From Rickettsiales endosymbiont of Stachyamoeba lipophora (GTDB lineage: Bacteria; Pseudomonadota; Alphaproteobacteria; Rickettsiales; 33-17), in the NCBI RefSeq assembly GCF_003932735.1, contig NZ_CP033611.1:710156-774155 (forward strand): 64,000 bases of DNA. Direction: 5' to 3'. Position numbers and translations under genes: made by a program. The notes beneath the pieces were generated by a model. The model was not told the DNA's origin, did no database searches, and saw nothing but the letters and a program-made list of their open reading frames with translations. Within the stretch, counting starts at the first letter, position 1; each line of letters opens with the position of its first letter. Below are positions 1 through 9,388 of the stretch, piece by piece.

Positions 1-937
1 GCTCTTCACCGCTTAAAACTTGATAAATTAAATTAAATATTGGCAGACTAATATCCTTCTGATCAAGCAATTTTTTTAAACTAAAGGTAGTCTTAAATCC
101 TTCAACTAATTGCGGCCTGGATAAAATCTCTTCAACTTGAATTTTATTGCTGCCAAGTTCTATTCCTAAGTTATGATTTCTTAGCTTAAAACTAGTACAG
201 CTTAGAATTAAATCACCCATACCTGCTGCTGAGAACATGGTATCTGCCTTGCCACCAAAATGCTCTAGCAAAAGTCTGATTTCATTAATACCATTGTTAA
301 AAAAGCTTGCCACTGCATTATCACCAATTTCAAGCCCTCTAACAATCCCGCAACCAATAGCCAATACATTTTTAACCGCTCCTAGCAACTCTACTCCGCG
401 AAGATCGTTACTATATTCACACTTAAAATTATGGTTAGTCATTAGCTCACTGTATTTTTGTGCCTCATGTAGATTAGCAGATGCTATAACAGTCCGAGCT
501 GGTAATCCTAATGCCACCTCAAAAGCATAGTTAGGACCAGAAATAACCCCCACAGAAGTTTTTAATTTGCTAGCTACTATTTCACTTAAAAACTCTAGAC
601 TTAATGCATCAATTCCTTTAGCAGCTATTAACACTAGTTTATTTTTAAACAATTCACTCTCAACATTTGATACAAACTCTTTAATAGTCTGGGCAGGCAA
701 CGCAATTATTATCATTTGAGTATCAACCAGAGCATCTGCCAGATTAGCAGTAGCTTTAATAATTTCTGGTATGGCGATTCCATGCAGATAACTACGGTTT
801 TGATGTTCATTATTTATTTCATTAATGGTATCTAAATTCCTTGCGCAAATTGTGGGTTCAAAACCTACTCTACTTAAATGAATAGCCAACGCAGTTCCCC
901 AAGAACCACTACCTAAAACTGCTACTTTTTCTGGCAT
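1..937 (-). CDS. gpsA: glycerol-3-phosphate dehydrogenase [NAD(P)+], 3' end cut by window edge
   Basis: Reduces dihydroxyacetone phosphate to sn-glycerol 3-phosphate, the precursor for phospholipid synthesis, in the cytoplasm. Reading the minus strand from the ATG at 937, the frame stays open to the window edge (about 312 residues; the family is usually 320-340, so only the last residues are missing). The N-terminus MPEKVAVLGSGSWGTALAIH carries the Rossmann GxGxxG motif. A later GAVKNVLAIGCGIVRGLEIG segment matches the conserved catalytic-lysine region. The start overlaps the last 16 bases of ileS, which is upstream on the same strand, so the two are probably cotranscribed. Confidence 0.93.
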   Translation of the reverse strand, partial: MPEKVAVLGSGSWGTALAIHLSRVGFEPTICARNLDTINEINNEHQNRSYLHGIAIPEIIKATANLADALVDTQMIIIALPAQTIKEFVSNVESELFKNKLVLIAAKGIDALSLEFLSEIVASKLKTSVGVISGPNYAFEVALGLPARTVIASANLHEAQKYSELMTNHNFKCEYSNDLRGVELLGAVKNVLAIGCGIVRGLEIGDNAVASFFNNGINEIRLLLEHFGGKADTMFSAAGMGDLILSCTSFKLRNHNLGIELGSNKIQVEEILSRPQLVEGFKTTFSLKKLLDQKDISLPIFNLIYQVLSGEE

Positions 938-3900
938 ATTTTAGCACTAATTGTAAATTGTATATCTTCTATTTGTTGAGCTGATTCTTCAGGTTTGTTA
1001 CTGATTTGAATATGACTTAGGGTTTGGTCTTCTATAAAGGCTTTATATTCGCCTATCACTTTCTGCAGCTCATGGTTATCACTATTAATTCTTACATCTA
1101 CATGGTCAGACACTTCAAAATCACTATCCTTTCTGAATTGCTGGATTGCTCTAATTAAATCTCTAGCCACGCCCTCATTATAGAGTTCCGGCGTAATATT
1201 TAAATCTAAGCTTAAAACCACATCCTGAGTAGAAAGTGCCGCTGTAGATTTTACATCTTTTGGTTCGAGCAATAATTTATGCTCTGCTTTTTTGACTAGG
1301 ATACCACCAACTATGATATTTTCACCATGAACCTGCCAATCACCCTGTTTTAAAGCTTGCGTAAGAGTTTTAATTTGCTCAGGAATTCTTTTACCTAATA
1401 ACGGAAAATTCAGCTGCAGCTTAAAAGTAGCAAAGCTCTCAATATTTTCTACAAATTCAACTTCTTTCACATTGGCTTCATCTAAAATAATGTAATTTAG
1501 CTCAGCAGCCTGTTCTTTAATATTTTGGCCAGCAATAATCAATTTTCCTAATGGCTGCCTGATTCTAATGTTGGCAGCGTTTCTAATGGAATGAGCAGTA
1601 TTACAAATATCTTTTACTTTATCCATTTTGGCAATAAGCTTATGATCTATACTTATTTCATTTAACTCCGGCAAACTGCATAAATGTACAGATTGCTCTG
1701 GATCTTGATAATCATTTTTAGTTAGCGCTTGATAAATTTCCTCTAAAGTTAAAGGCATCATCGAGGCATACAGCTTACATAAATTAAGTAACACAGTATA
1801 AAGCGTATCATATGCTGCTTGCTTGTCCTGATCTTGCTCCGACTTCCAAAACCTAGTTCTATTTCTTCTAATATACCAGTTATTCAGCACATCTAAAAAC
1901 TGGGTAAACTCTTCACAAGCGGCTACAGTATCAAACTGATTAAGATTTCTAATTACATTTTGTGTAAGCAATGCCAGTTTAGATAAAATATAATTATCAA
2001 TTAAATTATTACTATGTCTAATCTCACGCGCTTCAATTTGGTCTAAGTTGCCATACAAGGTAAAAAAGTAAAAAGCATTCCACAACGGTTTAATAGTTAA
2101 ACGCTGAACATCTTTAAGCATATTACCATGCTTATCAATTAATAGCTCTTGACCACGCATAATAGGTGAAGAAAGCATAAGCCATCTTAACGCATCAGCT
2201 CCAAATTTTTCAAAAATTTCAATCGGATTTGCATAGTTATTTAGGCGTTTAGAAAGTTTTTGTCCTTTTTCATCTAAAATGACTCCGTGACAAATACAAT
2301 TTAAAAACGGCGGCTTATCAAATAGAGCGGTTGAAAGCACCATTAAAGTATAAAACCAACCTCTAGTTTGCGCAGTATATTCAACGATGAAATCAGCCGG
2401 GAAATTTTCTTCAAACTGCTTTTGGTTTTCAAATGGATAATGTAATTGCCCGTAAGGCATAGAACCACTTTCAAACCAACAATCAAATACATCTTCTACC
2501 CTACGCATAACAGACTTACCGGTTGGATCATCTGGATTTGGACGGATTAAACTATCAATAAATGGACGATGCAAATCTTTTACTTCCACCCCAAAATCCC
2601 GTTCCAACTCTTCAATTGAACCGTAAACATCAATCCGTGGGTATGCTGGATCACTTGATTTCCATACCGGAATTGGAGTACCCCAAAAACGATTCCTAGA
2701 TATTGACCAATCTCTGGCATTTTCAAGCCATTTGCCAAATAAGCCTTCTTTGATATGTCCTGGAATCCAGTTAATCTGAGCATTTAATTCCACCATTCGA
2801 TCTTTAAACTTGGTTACTTCAACATACCAAGAAGGTACCGCCTTATAGATTAGCGGCGTATCAGTCCGCCAGCAATGGGGGTAATTATGTAAATATTGAT
2901 CCGTTCTGAGCCAGCTACCTTTAATTTTGAGAGCTTTAATGATTTCATCATTAGCTTCAAACACTTGCATCCCTTTAAAGTCATGCACTCTGGAATCAAA
3001 CCTACCGGCATTATCCACCGGGCAAACAAGCTTAATACCATTTTTTTCACATAAATTTTGGTCATCCTCACCAAAACCCGGAGCAATATGTACAATACCA
3101 GTACCATCCCCCTCAACTACAAAATCACCTAACAATATTCTAAAAGCATGAGGTTGCTCAGCAAAATAATCAAATAATGGGGTATAGCTTAAGTTTTCAA
3201 GCTCGGCACCTAAAAATTCTTGTAAAATTTTGGGCTCTTCTCCTAACTCTTTTTTATATTGGCTTAAGGATGATTTTGCGAGTATTACAATTTTTCCTTC
3301 AAGTTCAACCGCCACGTAACTAATGTCTTTGCCAACGGCAAGAGCAAGGTTAGAAGGTAATGTCCACGGTGTTGTAGTCCAAGCAAGCACAAAGATCGGT
3401 AAATTATATTGATCCAGGCTGCTTAGCTTGTTGTTGAGTTTAAATAGCACGGTAATTGCTTTATCTGCGCGCTCTCTATACGAATTATCAAGCCTAGTTT
3501 CAAAGTTAGACAGTGGAGTTTCACATGCCCATGAATAAGGCATTACTCGCATTGATTCGTAAACCAAGCCTTTTTTATGCAGCTCTTTAAATGCCCACAA
3601 TACCGACTCCATGAAATTTTTGTCCATGGTTTTATATTCATTACTAAAGTCCACCCATCTCGCTTGGCGGGTAACATAGCTCTGCCATTCACTGGTATAT
3701 TTCATCACTGAGGTTTGGCACTGTTGATTAAATTTATCAATCCCAAATTCGGTGATAGCAATTCTGCCACTAATCCCCAGCTCTTTTTCTGCATCCATCT
3801 CAGCAGGTAGACCATGACAATCCCAGCCGAATCTGCGCTCTACTCTTTTACCTTGCTGTGTTTGAAATCTGGCCACCATATCTTTAATAAAACCGGTAAG

Positions 3901-4077
3901 CAAATGACCATAATGCGGTAACCCATTAGCAAAAGGAGGACCATCATAAAAAATGAATTGATTGCTTTTTGGGTTTTTTGCTACTGATTTTTCAAAAATC
4001 TTTTGCTCTTGCCAAAATTTTAGAACTTTCTTTTCTACATCAGGCAGGCTTGGATTTGCATCAACTTTAGGATACAT
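922..4077 (-). CDS. ileS: isoleucyl-tRNA synthetase, long (eukaryote-like) type
   Basis: Class I aminoacyl-tRNA synthetase charging tRNA-Ile. At 1051 residues it is longer than the E. coli-type enzyme. The N-terminus (PSLPDVEKKVLKFWQEQKIF) and the HIGH-equivalent motif HYGH in PFANGLPHYGHLLTG are seen, as is the KMSKS-equivalent KLSKR followed by LNNYANP. An editing domain with WTTTPWTLPSN and a C-terminal anticodon-binding/extension region follow. From family knowledge, this long type (IleRS2) is the usual form in Rickettsiales and is associated with mupirocin tolerance; that phenotype is inferred here. gpsA follows with a 16-base overlap. Confidence 0.97.
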   Translation of the reverse strand: MYPKVDANPSLPDVEKKVLKFWQEQKIFEKSVAKNPKSNQFIFYDGPPFANGLPHYGHLLTGFIKDMVARFQTQQGKRVERRFGWDCHGLPAEMDAEKELGISGRIAITEFGIDKFNQQCQTSVMKYTSEWQSYVTRQARWVDFSNEYKTMDKNFMESVLWAFKELHKKGLVYESMRVMPYSWACETPLSNFETRLDNSYRERADKAITVLFKLNNKLSSLDQYNLPIFVLAWTTTPWTLPSNLALAVGKDISYVAVELEGKIVILAKSSLSQYKKELGEEPKILQEFLGAELENLSYTPLFDYFAEQPHAFRILLGDFVVEGDGTGIVHIAPGFGEDDQNLCEKNGIKLVCPVDNAGRFDSRVHDFKGMQVFEANDEIIKALKIKGSWLRTDQYLHNYPHCWRTDTPLIYKAVPSWYVEVTKFKDRMVELNAQINWIPGHIKEGLFGKWLENARDWSISRNRFWGTPIPVWKSSDPAYPRIDVYGSIEELERDFGVEVKDLHRPFIDSLIRPNPDDPTGKSVMRRVEDVFDCWFESGSMPYGQLHYPFENQKQFEENFPADFIVEYTAQTRGWFYTLMVLSTALFDKPPFLNCICHGVILDEKGQKLSKRLNNYANPIEIFEKFGADALRWLMLSSPIMRGQELLIDKHGNMLKDVQRLTIKPLWNAFYFFTLYGNLDQIEAREIRHSNNLIDNYILSKLALLTQNVIRNLNQFDTVAACEEFTQFLDVLNNWYIRRNRTRFWKSEQDQDKQAAYDTLYTVLLNLCKLYASMMPLTLEEIYQALTKNDYQDPEQSVHLCSLPELNEISIDHKLIAKMDKVKDICNTAHSIRNAANIRIRQPLGKLIIAGQNIKEQAAELNYIILDEANVKEVEFVENIESFATFKLQLNFPLLGKRIPEQIKTLTQALKQGDWQVHGENIIVGGILVKKAEHKLLLEPKDVKSTAALSTQDVVLSLDLNITPELYNEGVARDLIRAIQQFRKDSDFEVSDHVDVRINSDNHELQKVIGEYKAFIEDQTLSHIQISNKPEESAQQIEDIQFTISAKICQKK

Positions 4078-4176
4078 TAAATTCCTATAAATTTTGGTTA
4101 ATTCAGCTTTGGAATATAGTGGAAATTAAGGGCTAATGTCAAATGGCTTTGTCAAATGGATGCGTTTTAGTGATTA

Positions 4177-4211
4177 ATAAGGGTCCAGATTTAGGTAATC
4201 TAGACCCTTAT
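4177..4211. terminator. hairpin between convergent ends, probable terminator
   Basis: An imperfect inverted repeat: TAAGGGTC (4178-4185) pairs with GACCCTTA (4203-4210), and an inner AGATT/AATCT stem closes a 5-base loop, with one mismatch between the two stems. It lies 46 bases beyond the stop of the minus-strand gene ending at 4257, so it would fold at the end of that transcript. There is no long T tract on either side, so it may be a weak terminator or a processing or stability hairpin. Confidence 0.5.
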
Positions 4212-4256
4212 ATTAAATAAACTAACTAAGCTTTATCGCTAGCTTACTTAAAAAAA

Positions 4257-5054
4257 TCAAGCACGTTGTTGCCAAGCTTCCGTCCCAGCTTCAACTTGAC
4301 CAACTAAAGTATTTGCATCAGCGGCTGCACCACTTACAATTGAGGAGGAAGTTAAATCAGCTTGCTGTGTTATATCTTCAGCTTTACCACATACTTTTTT
4401 AATTCCACTCCATACAGCTCCTGCCACTTTAATTCCGCGTTCTGCTGCATAGCTTGCCACACATCCAAGAGCACAACCCAACATCACTACAAATTTAAGC
4501 GCAGCTTCACCTACGTTAGTAACGCTTTTTGCAGCAAAGGATGCTGAGGAGATTATAACTTTGATGTTATCAACGGTTAGTGCTTTAGCAACATCTAATA
4601 AATTATCTGTAATATCCTGAAGCCTTGCTCCTATTTCTTTACTTTCAATAGGCCCGCGCGCTTGGATTAAACCGGCTGTTTCCAATAAACCTGCCACTTC
4701 AACCACACCACGCCAAGCCTTAACGGTTGCCTCCTGTAAGTTAGCTGCAACACCATATAGCCCTACATCCGTCCCTTTCACTTCCTTTTTAGAGTGCTGC
4801 CCACCTCTACTAACGAGGCCACATCTATACATCCCTGTTACAGCTGTAGTAAAATTACTTAATCCTTCTGATAAATCACCAACCATACCTTTTAACTCAC
4901 TTAAAGGTAATAACTGGTTAGTACCATGTTTTTTAAATTTAGTTTTGTCATCATAAGCAAGGCCCGCTACTAAATTAGCAAAAGCTTGTGAGCATTCCAT
5001 TGGCTTTAAAGCACTTTTAACTTTGCCACCAACTCTTTCTTTAAAATTACTCAT
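4257..5054 (-). CDS. unrecognised 265-residue protein with one hydrophobic segment
   Basis: I do not recognise a family. The protein has a basic N-terminus, a largely helical, alanine/valine-rich middle and a hydrophobic stretch at about residues 185-205 (FVVMLGCALGCVASY) that could be a membrane segment. The C-terminal tail is short and polar. The start is well supported: AGGAG sits 7 bases upstream of the ATG, and a TATAAG-like element lies further upstream around 5080-5087 on the minus strand. It is transcribed alone, with a hairpin after its end. A secreted or membrane-associated lineage-specific protein is possible, but no function can be assigned. Confidence 0.6.
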   Translation of the reverse strand: MSNFKERVGGKVKSALKPMECSQAFANLVAGLAYDDKTKFKKHGTNQLLPLSELKGMVGDLSEGLSNFTTAVTGMYRCGLVSRGGQHSKKEVKGTDVGLYGVAANLQEATVKAWRGVVEVAGLLETAGLIQARGPIESKEIGARLQDITDNLLDVAKALTVDNIKVIISSASFAAKSVTNVGEAALKFVVMLGCALGCVASYAAERGIKVAGAVWSGIKKVCGKAEDITQQADLTSSSIVSGAAADANTLVGQVEAGTEAWQQRA

Positions 5055-5268
5055 CTTTTTTCTCCTAAAAATTTTTTATTATGCAGCTTATAACCCGCTG
5101 TACAATTAAATTAGCATACCATAATTTTACCTCAATTGAAACCAACATTTTAACATCTTGTTAATACCATAGTTATACATTAAATTATAAATGGTTGATT
5201 GTAAATCTAACCGTTTTGCTTGCCTAAATTTTACTTTTAGCTACAATGATTTTAAATTATTAGTATCA

Positions 5269-5345
5269 GAAGCCGTAGCTCAGCAGGATAGAGCATCAGA
5301 TTCCTAATCTGAGGGTCGCGCGTTCGAATCGCGCCGGTTTCACCA
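5269..5345 (+). tRNA. tRNA-Arg (anticodon CCT), CCA encoded
   Basis: A full cloverleaf is visible. Acceptor GAAGCCG pairs with CGGTTTC (one G-T pair). The D arm is GCTC/GAGC, and the anticodon stem TCAGA/TCTGA encloses loop TTCCTAA, giving anticodon CCT, which reads AGG. The T arm is GCGCG/CGCGC with loop TTCGAAT, followed by discriminator A and encoded CCA. Its 3' 48 bases recur at 8426-8473, so this gene looks like the integration target of a mobile element. Confidence 0.96.
5298..5345 (+). repeat. tRNA-Arg 3' segment acting as att site (left copy)
   Basis: From the anticodon stem through CCA, these 48 bases match 8426-8473 at all but two positions (C-to-T and G-to-A in the right copy). 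A tRNA 3'-end duplication is the classic footprint of tyrosine-recombinase integration. The left copy is part of the intact tRNA. Confidence 0.85.
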
Positions 5346-6111
5346 GGGTTTTATAGAGCTGGTTAATCTTATGGGACACCCTTGGGACATTAACCAATAA
5401 CACTTTACAGCAGTTCACTTTCAAGAAAAATTGATTTTAAGCTAATAAAATTTTGAACAAATTGTCCTACCATTCTATCTCATAGACTACTTTATCAAAC
5501 CTAAAATCTATATATTTTAATAAATTAAGTAGGCTTTGAATATGATTATCAATCAAATATTGTATCTTTTTACTGAGCTTTGTAGATTATCAACTTCTTC
5601 GGGTGGTTAGCTATGGCCACTATAGAAAAACGTATAAATCAAGATAGCAACATATCTTATATAATATAAAAAGACTTGCCAGCTCAAAAGTTTAGTGACT
5701 GTGGTGGGATAATTAATTGGAAAGCCTGCGTGCAAGGAAGAGGCAATAATAGCAACTTATTCATATAGCGAGGATCTTGTAAAAATATTAGAAGATTATA
5801 GCACTCAGACTGCAACTAGGTATAATATGTTATGCTTACCGCTGTTTCCTAAACTGCCTATATACCCTATATATCTTTACTACATATATTAAACGATCAA
5901 TGAAGATTTATGCATAAAACCAGAAAAGGTAAACCCAATCATAAGTGAGGGGTATGTATCTCTAAAACCTAATATATTATTGCTGTTATGATAAAAGTAG
6001 TGTTGATTTGCTCTCCTTTTCTAGGCTGTAATTTAACAATTTAAATTTAATATTGTATCAAATTATATAAAATGTTAATATAATTTATATTATTTTTTAT
6101 AGGTATTTTAT
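5346..6111. other. 766-base non-coding left part of island 1
   Basis: Very AT-rich. Besides the two TGGGACA repeats at 5372-5378 and 5383-5389, no ORF with a credible ribosome site or recognisable product is seen on either strand. Short open stretches near 5700-5830 could be decayed coding sequence, but I cannot match them to any family. Confidence 0.55.
5372..5389 (+). repeat. paired TGGGACA heptamers, left island end
   Basis: Two copies of TGGGACA start 11 bases apart, 27 bases inside the tRNA boundary. The same arrangement occurs at 8330-8347 at the right end. They are candidate integrase arm-type binding sites, by analogy with tRNA-targeting phage integrases. Confidence 0.5.
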
Positions 6112-7944
6112 ATGCAAATTACATATGATCAATTTAATCAAACTAAGCATAGTAGTATACCTTATAATGATCATATTATTAGAAAAGATAGAGCATTCAT
6201 TAGTGCACAGCATCAAGATACCCAGTTTGCTCCAGAACGTTATACTGATAATGCAGAAGCAACTGGTTTCATAGAATTTAGAATTGCTATTAAGCCAACA
6301 GCAGAAAATTTACAAAAAGCTTTTGAAATAGCTTATCCAATTTTATGTGATAATGGCTTACATAATTGGAAGATTTTAAATTTTCCCGAGGTGGGTACCG
6401 ATTTACCAAATTGGGATATTTATGCAGGAGATGATCGATTTAGAGATCAAAAAGGCAAAGAACTTTGCTGTTATATTTCATATAACCCACACACCAAGAA
6501 AGCTGAAAAAACTAGTGCAGAATATAAGGATCTTATTTTAAAGTTAGTTAAATCCTTTGTGGATAATAATATTGAATTTGGATATTATCCTGCTCAAAGT
6601 GACCAAGCGATTAAAACTGAAGAGCATTTGCCAGAATTAGTAACATATATTTCAACTTACAAAACCCGTAATAGGTCTGATGGCCTAACCAACGAAACTG
6701 ATGAAGCAAAGTTTGTAGCAAATGGCTGGGATAGAAACCCTCTTTTAGACATTAAGTTAACCTCAATTGATTACCAAAATTATGGCATATCATTGTCAAA
6801 ACTACTTCAAATAAAGCGTGAACAAACTGCTTATTCCGTTGATCATTATACTTTTGCACGTGAAAAAATTCATGAAGAACTTCAGTTATTTCTTACAGAT
6901 AAATTGGGTGAACAACCATGGCTTAAACAAATCATTGAGATAAGCGATAAATTAATGGCTAAGCCGCCACTCACAGATGATCCACAAGCGGAAAGAAAGA
7001 ACATTAAAGATATTTTAGATAAATATAAAACTGCTTCCCCTAAAGCATACATGTTAAGTAGCTTATTAGATGGCGACACATTTGAGCCTGATAATTTTAG
7101 GCACTTTCATAATGAAGTATTAAAAATAAAAAGCTATCTGGAAAAGGATTTACAAATCGTTAAGCAGGAAATAATTTCTGCTAAATTATTAGGAACTAAC
7201 GATGGGTTATCTGCGCAATTAGATAAGGTTACTAGTAAAGCTTATATGTATCCAGATAAGATTAAGGTGCTTAAAAATAGCATATATAACCTAGCTAGGG
7301 AAAAGGCCAGAAGTGATCAATATATAGCAAATAACCCAACATATTACCAAACTTGTAGGGTAGCAAGTGTAAAACAAAATAGTTTGTGGGACAGGTTAAT
7401 AAGTTGGAGTAATAACCATGTTAAAGCAGCTAATATGATAAGCATTGTGGGTAGCCCATTATTATTTATCCCTACTGTTATCTTTGGTACAGCTTTATCT
7501 AAAAGAGATCCCAACCAAGTATTAGAGTTAGCTCAAGGTTTAATAGCAGGTAGCGATCAGCTAGCCGCCGCTGGAACAAAAGCTAGATATTCTAAATTTT
7601 ATAAAATTCAAGATGCTGCGGCTCAGATGCGCTATTTAGCAAAGGAGATTAATACCACTCAAAAAGGTTTAAATGGAACAAAAAGTGATAAATTCTTACA
7701 AGCACTAAATAAAATTTTAGAGGTTGGCACCTTAGTTCAAGATGAAGCGACTAACCGCAGGGCACAAAGCTTGAATTCAGACTTAAATAAAATATTACCG
7801 CAAGTATTTACAATAAAATCAATAGGTTATGCTGCCTCCTCAGCGCCTACCAAAGGAATAACCGCCAGTGATAGCCGCCGACCTACCTCTACCCCGAGCG
7901 CCACTCCCTCAGCACCTTTCAAAGGAAGAGGGGGACGGCAGTAA
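6112..7944 (+). CDS. 610-residue putative secreted effector with SpvC/OspF-like N-terminal region
   Basis: This is the only clear gene of island 1. By eye, residues 53-185 align with the phosphothreonine-lyase effectors SpvC/OspF. A beta strand FIEFRIAI (53-60) matches the KFHIS strand, NWKIL (85-89) matches KWKVT with the lysine kept at 87, CYISY (120-124) matches LYIK, and the loop GYYPAQSD (157-164) is followed by YISTYKTR (179-186). The catalytic histidine of SpvC appears to be replaced by Arg57, so the lyase may be inactive or altered. The rest is helical, with a hydrophobic stretch near 440-465 and a Pro/Ser/Thr-rich basic tail, as often seen in type IV effectors. The ATG at 6112 has no strong ribosome site. 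Function is inference only. Confidence 0.5.
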   Translation: MQITYDQFNQTKHSSIPYNDHIIRKDRAFISAQHQDTQFAPERYTDNAEATGFIEFRIAIKPTAENLQKAFEIAYPILCDNGLHNWKILNFPEVGTDLPNWDIYAGDDRFRDQKGKELCCYISYNPHTKKAEKTSAEYKDLILKLVKSFVDNNIEFGYYPAQSDQAIKTEEHLPELVTYISTYKTRNRSDGLTNETDEAKFVANGWDRNPLLDIKLTSIDYQNYGISLSKLLQIKREQTAYSVDHYTFAREKIHEELQLFLTDKLGEQPWLKQIIEISDKLMAKPPLTDDPQAERKNIKDILDKYKTASPKAYMLSSLLDGDTFEPDNFRHFHNEVLKIKSYLEKDLQIVKQEIISAKLLGTNDGLSAQLDKVTSKAYMYPDKIKVLKNSIYNLAREKARSDQYIANNPTYYQTCRVASVKQNSLWDRLISWSNNHVKAANMISIVGSPLLFIPTVIFGTALSKRDPNQVLELAQGLIAGSDQLAAAGTKARYSKFYKIQDAAAQMRYLAKEINTTQKGLNGTKSDKFLQALNKILEVGTLVQDEATNRRAQSLNSDLNKILPQVFTIKSIGYAASSAPTKGITASDSRRPTSTPSATPSAPFKGRGGRQ

Positions 7945-7990
7945 AGGAATATTCTGGTAAGGATCAATTATCATTACGAGCACAACGAAG

Positions 7991-8015
7991 ACAAGCCTGC
8001 TTTAAAGCTTGTTTT
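7991..8015 (+). terminator. weak hairpin after the 610-residue gene
   Basis: ACAAGC (7991-7996) pairs with GCTTGT (8007-8012) over a 10-base loop and is followed by three more T. It lies 47 bases after the stop codon at 7944. The short stem and T run make this tentative. Confidence 0.35.
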
Positions 8016-8425
8016 GAGAAATACTTATTTTGCAAAACGAAATAACATTTAAAATTGTGCATTGGAACAATTTGGCGTCTATCAAATTAGCTTTTGTCTA
8101 ATTGGGTTAAAATTAGCACTTCTTTATCTAAAGGTTTTGTAGATACTTTCAGTCAAACTTGCGAATATATGGATATTAATTATCTTGTACTAGTTTTATT
8201 TGCCCAGAAAGTATTAGTGAATTATTATCTGGAAATAATAAACATATTGAATTTATTAAAATTGACACAAAGATTTGCGGTATGTCAATTTGCTAAATTA
8301 TAAGTAAGTATAAAAATCTTTTGCCTCCACGGGACATTGGTGGGACACAAATACAAAATCTCTTGATAGCCTTGCAAATCTTTGCTATTAGCTACTGCAC
8401 TTGATTGTGAATTATATGCTATATA
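8016..8425. other. non-coding right part of island 1
   Basis: About 410 bases of AT-rich sequence between the hairpin and the right tRNA fragment. A 70-codon open stretch near 8094-8303 lacks a ribosome site and any recognisable similarity. The only structured element I see is the TGGGACA-type pair at 8330-8347. Confidence 0.5.
8330..8347 (+). repeat. paired GGGACA heptamers, right island end
   Basis: CGGGACA at 8330-8336 and TGGGACA at 8341-8347 have the same orientation and the same 11-base spacing as the pair at 5372-5389. They lie 79 bases before the right tRNA fragment. Candidate arm-type integrase sites. Confidence 0.5.
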
Positions 8426-8473
8426 AGATTCCTAATCTGAGGGTCGTGCGTTCGAATCGCGCCGATTTCACCA
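8426..8473 (+). repeat. partial tRNA-Arg copy (right att site of island 1)
   Basis: A 48-base copy of the tRNA-Arg(CCT) 3' part, with the anticodon stem, T arm, acceptor 3' strand and CCA, and two substitutions. The 5' half of the tRNA is absent, so this is not a functional tRNA. It marks the right boundary of island 1 and possibly the left boundary of island 2. Confidence 0.88.
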
Positions 8474-8738
8474 AGAGTTTAAAACTTGGCGTTCGATGAT
8501 CCGGTTCTTTTGAAGGTGCCAATTTATAACCTCTACAACAACACAACCCACCTTAAATCTATGTATATTCACCTGGTAAATGAACTAGCTTTAAGCTGGC
8601 AAACATAGAGCATACTGCTATCCAGCTTGCATATCTTATATGTATTTTAAATTATAAACCCTTTGGTCGTTATTCTCTCAAAATATATCCAACACTGGCC
8701 AACCTTGTGAGCAACCTAACAGCTTATTATATAAAACT

Positions 8739-9377
8739 TTATCCGTTTTGAACTTTGTTTATGGTGAGTGAATTAGCAAAATCATGGTTTACATCTCTGT
8801 GCTCCGCTTCATCATCGCGTACAGCCAGCACTACATCACGCAAAGTAGCATCAACAGGTAAATTCCAATAGTCTATAGCAATTTGTGGAGCTAAAATGTT
8901 TTTTATACGTCCATTATCAATATCTTCTAAATAACGGGTATAGCTTACTATAGCTTCTTCTTCGAAATAGCCGACCAAACGATGCGCTGTCTTAGGGGAG
9001 ATCAAATAAAGCAAGAAGAACGCATTAAAAAATATCCCCTGAGTTATTAGAATGATCATGCGTTCAAACCAATTAGGTTTAGCAATTTCTATAAATGTCA
9101 TTAGATGCATCCTCTCGTTTTCGGCTTCATCTAATAATGTTTTAATCCATCCATTATCCGGGCATTGTTTACGCAAGCATCTTAAATGAATCAACATTCC
9201 GCCAACCATACCAGGCACTGCAGCAACCGTTTCAAGTATTACGGCTCTATGGCCATAACGTTTTTGAAAGAAAGAATCTGCTACCCAGCGTAAAAACTTA
9301 CACATAACCATAGCAAATCGATCAGATAAGCTAGCTGGAATATGATGTACTGACAAGTTTGGTGTAATATTTTTCAT
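8739..9377 (-). CDS. alternative oxidase (cyanide-resistant ubiquinol oxidase)
   Basis: A membrane-associated diiron enzyme that oxidises ubiquinol and reduces oxygen to water without proton pumping, bypassing cytochrome oxidases. All six iron ligands of the family can be placed: Glu49 in [12 protein letters not shown], Glu88 and His91 in NERMHLM, Glu140 in EEEAIVSYT, and Glu190 and His193 in [10 protein letters not shown]. The 212-residue length fits the bacterial catalytic core. A hydrophobic helix around 104-126 fits the monotopic membrane anchor region. It lies 11 bases downstream of a truncated haemoglobin gene, so the two form an operon. Known bacterial AOX genes can be NO-induced (Vibrio fischeri), which suits this pairing. 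Horizontal origin is inferred. Confidence 0.93.
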   Translation of the reverse strand: MKNITPNLSVHHIPASLSDRFAMVMCKFLRWVADSFFQKRYGHRAVILETVAAVPGMVGGMLIHLRCLRKQCPDNGWIKTLLDEAENERMHLMTFIEIAKPNWFERMIILITQGIFFNAFFLLYLISPKTAHRLVGYFEEEAIVSYTRYLEDIDNGRIKNILAPQIAIDYWNLPVDATLRDVVLAVRDDEAEHRDVNHDFANSLTINKVQNG

Positions 9378-9388
9378 AACAGAATTCC

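Larger units (their letters stand above)
5298..8473. mobile_element. genomic island 1 integrated in tRNA-Arg(CCT)
   Basis: The stretch is bounded by the 48-bp direct repeat of the tRNA 3' half (5298-5345 and 8426-8473). Just inside each end is a pair of TGGGACA-type heptamers in the same orientation with the same 11-base spacing (5372/5383 and 8330/8341), resembling integrase arm sites. The only convincing gene inside is the 610-residue protein at 6112. No integrase gene remains, so the island looks reduced and immobile unless an enzyme acts in trans. Confidence 0.75.

Noticed and set aside
237-530. Plus-strand open frame of 97 codons
   Set aside because: Antisense to gpsA, whose conserved motifs are in the opposite strand.
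8094-8303. Possible small gene of about 69 codons in island 1
   Set aside because: No ribosome site, non-ATG start, AT-driven Leu/Ile/Asn composition, and no match to integrase, toxin or antitoxin patterns I could see.
8426-8473. A second tRNA-Arg gene
   Set aside because: Only the 3' part is present; the acceptor 5' strand and D arm are missing, so it is a repeat fragment.
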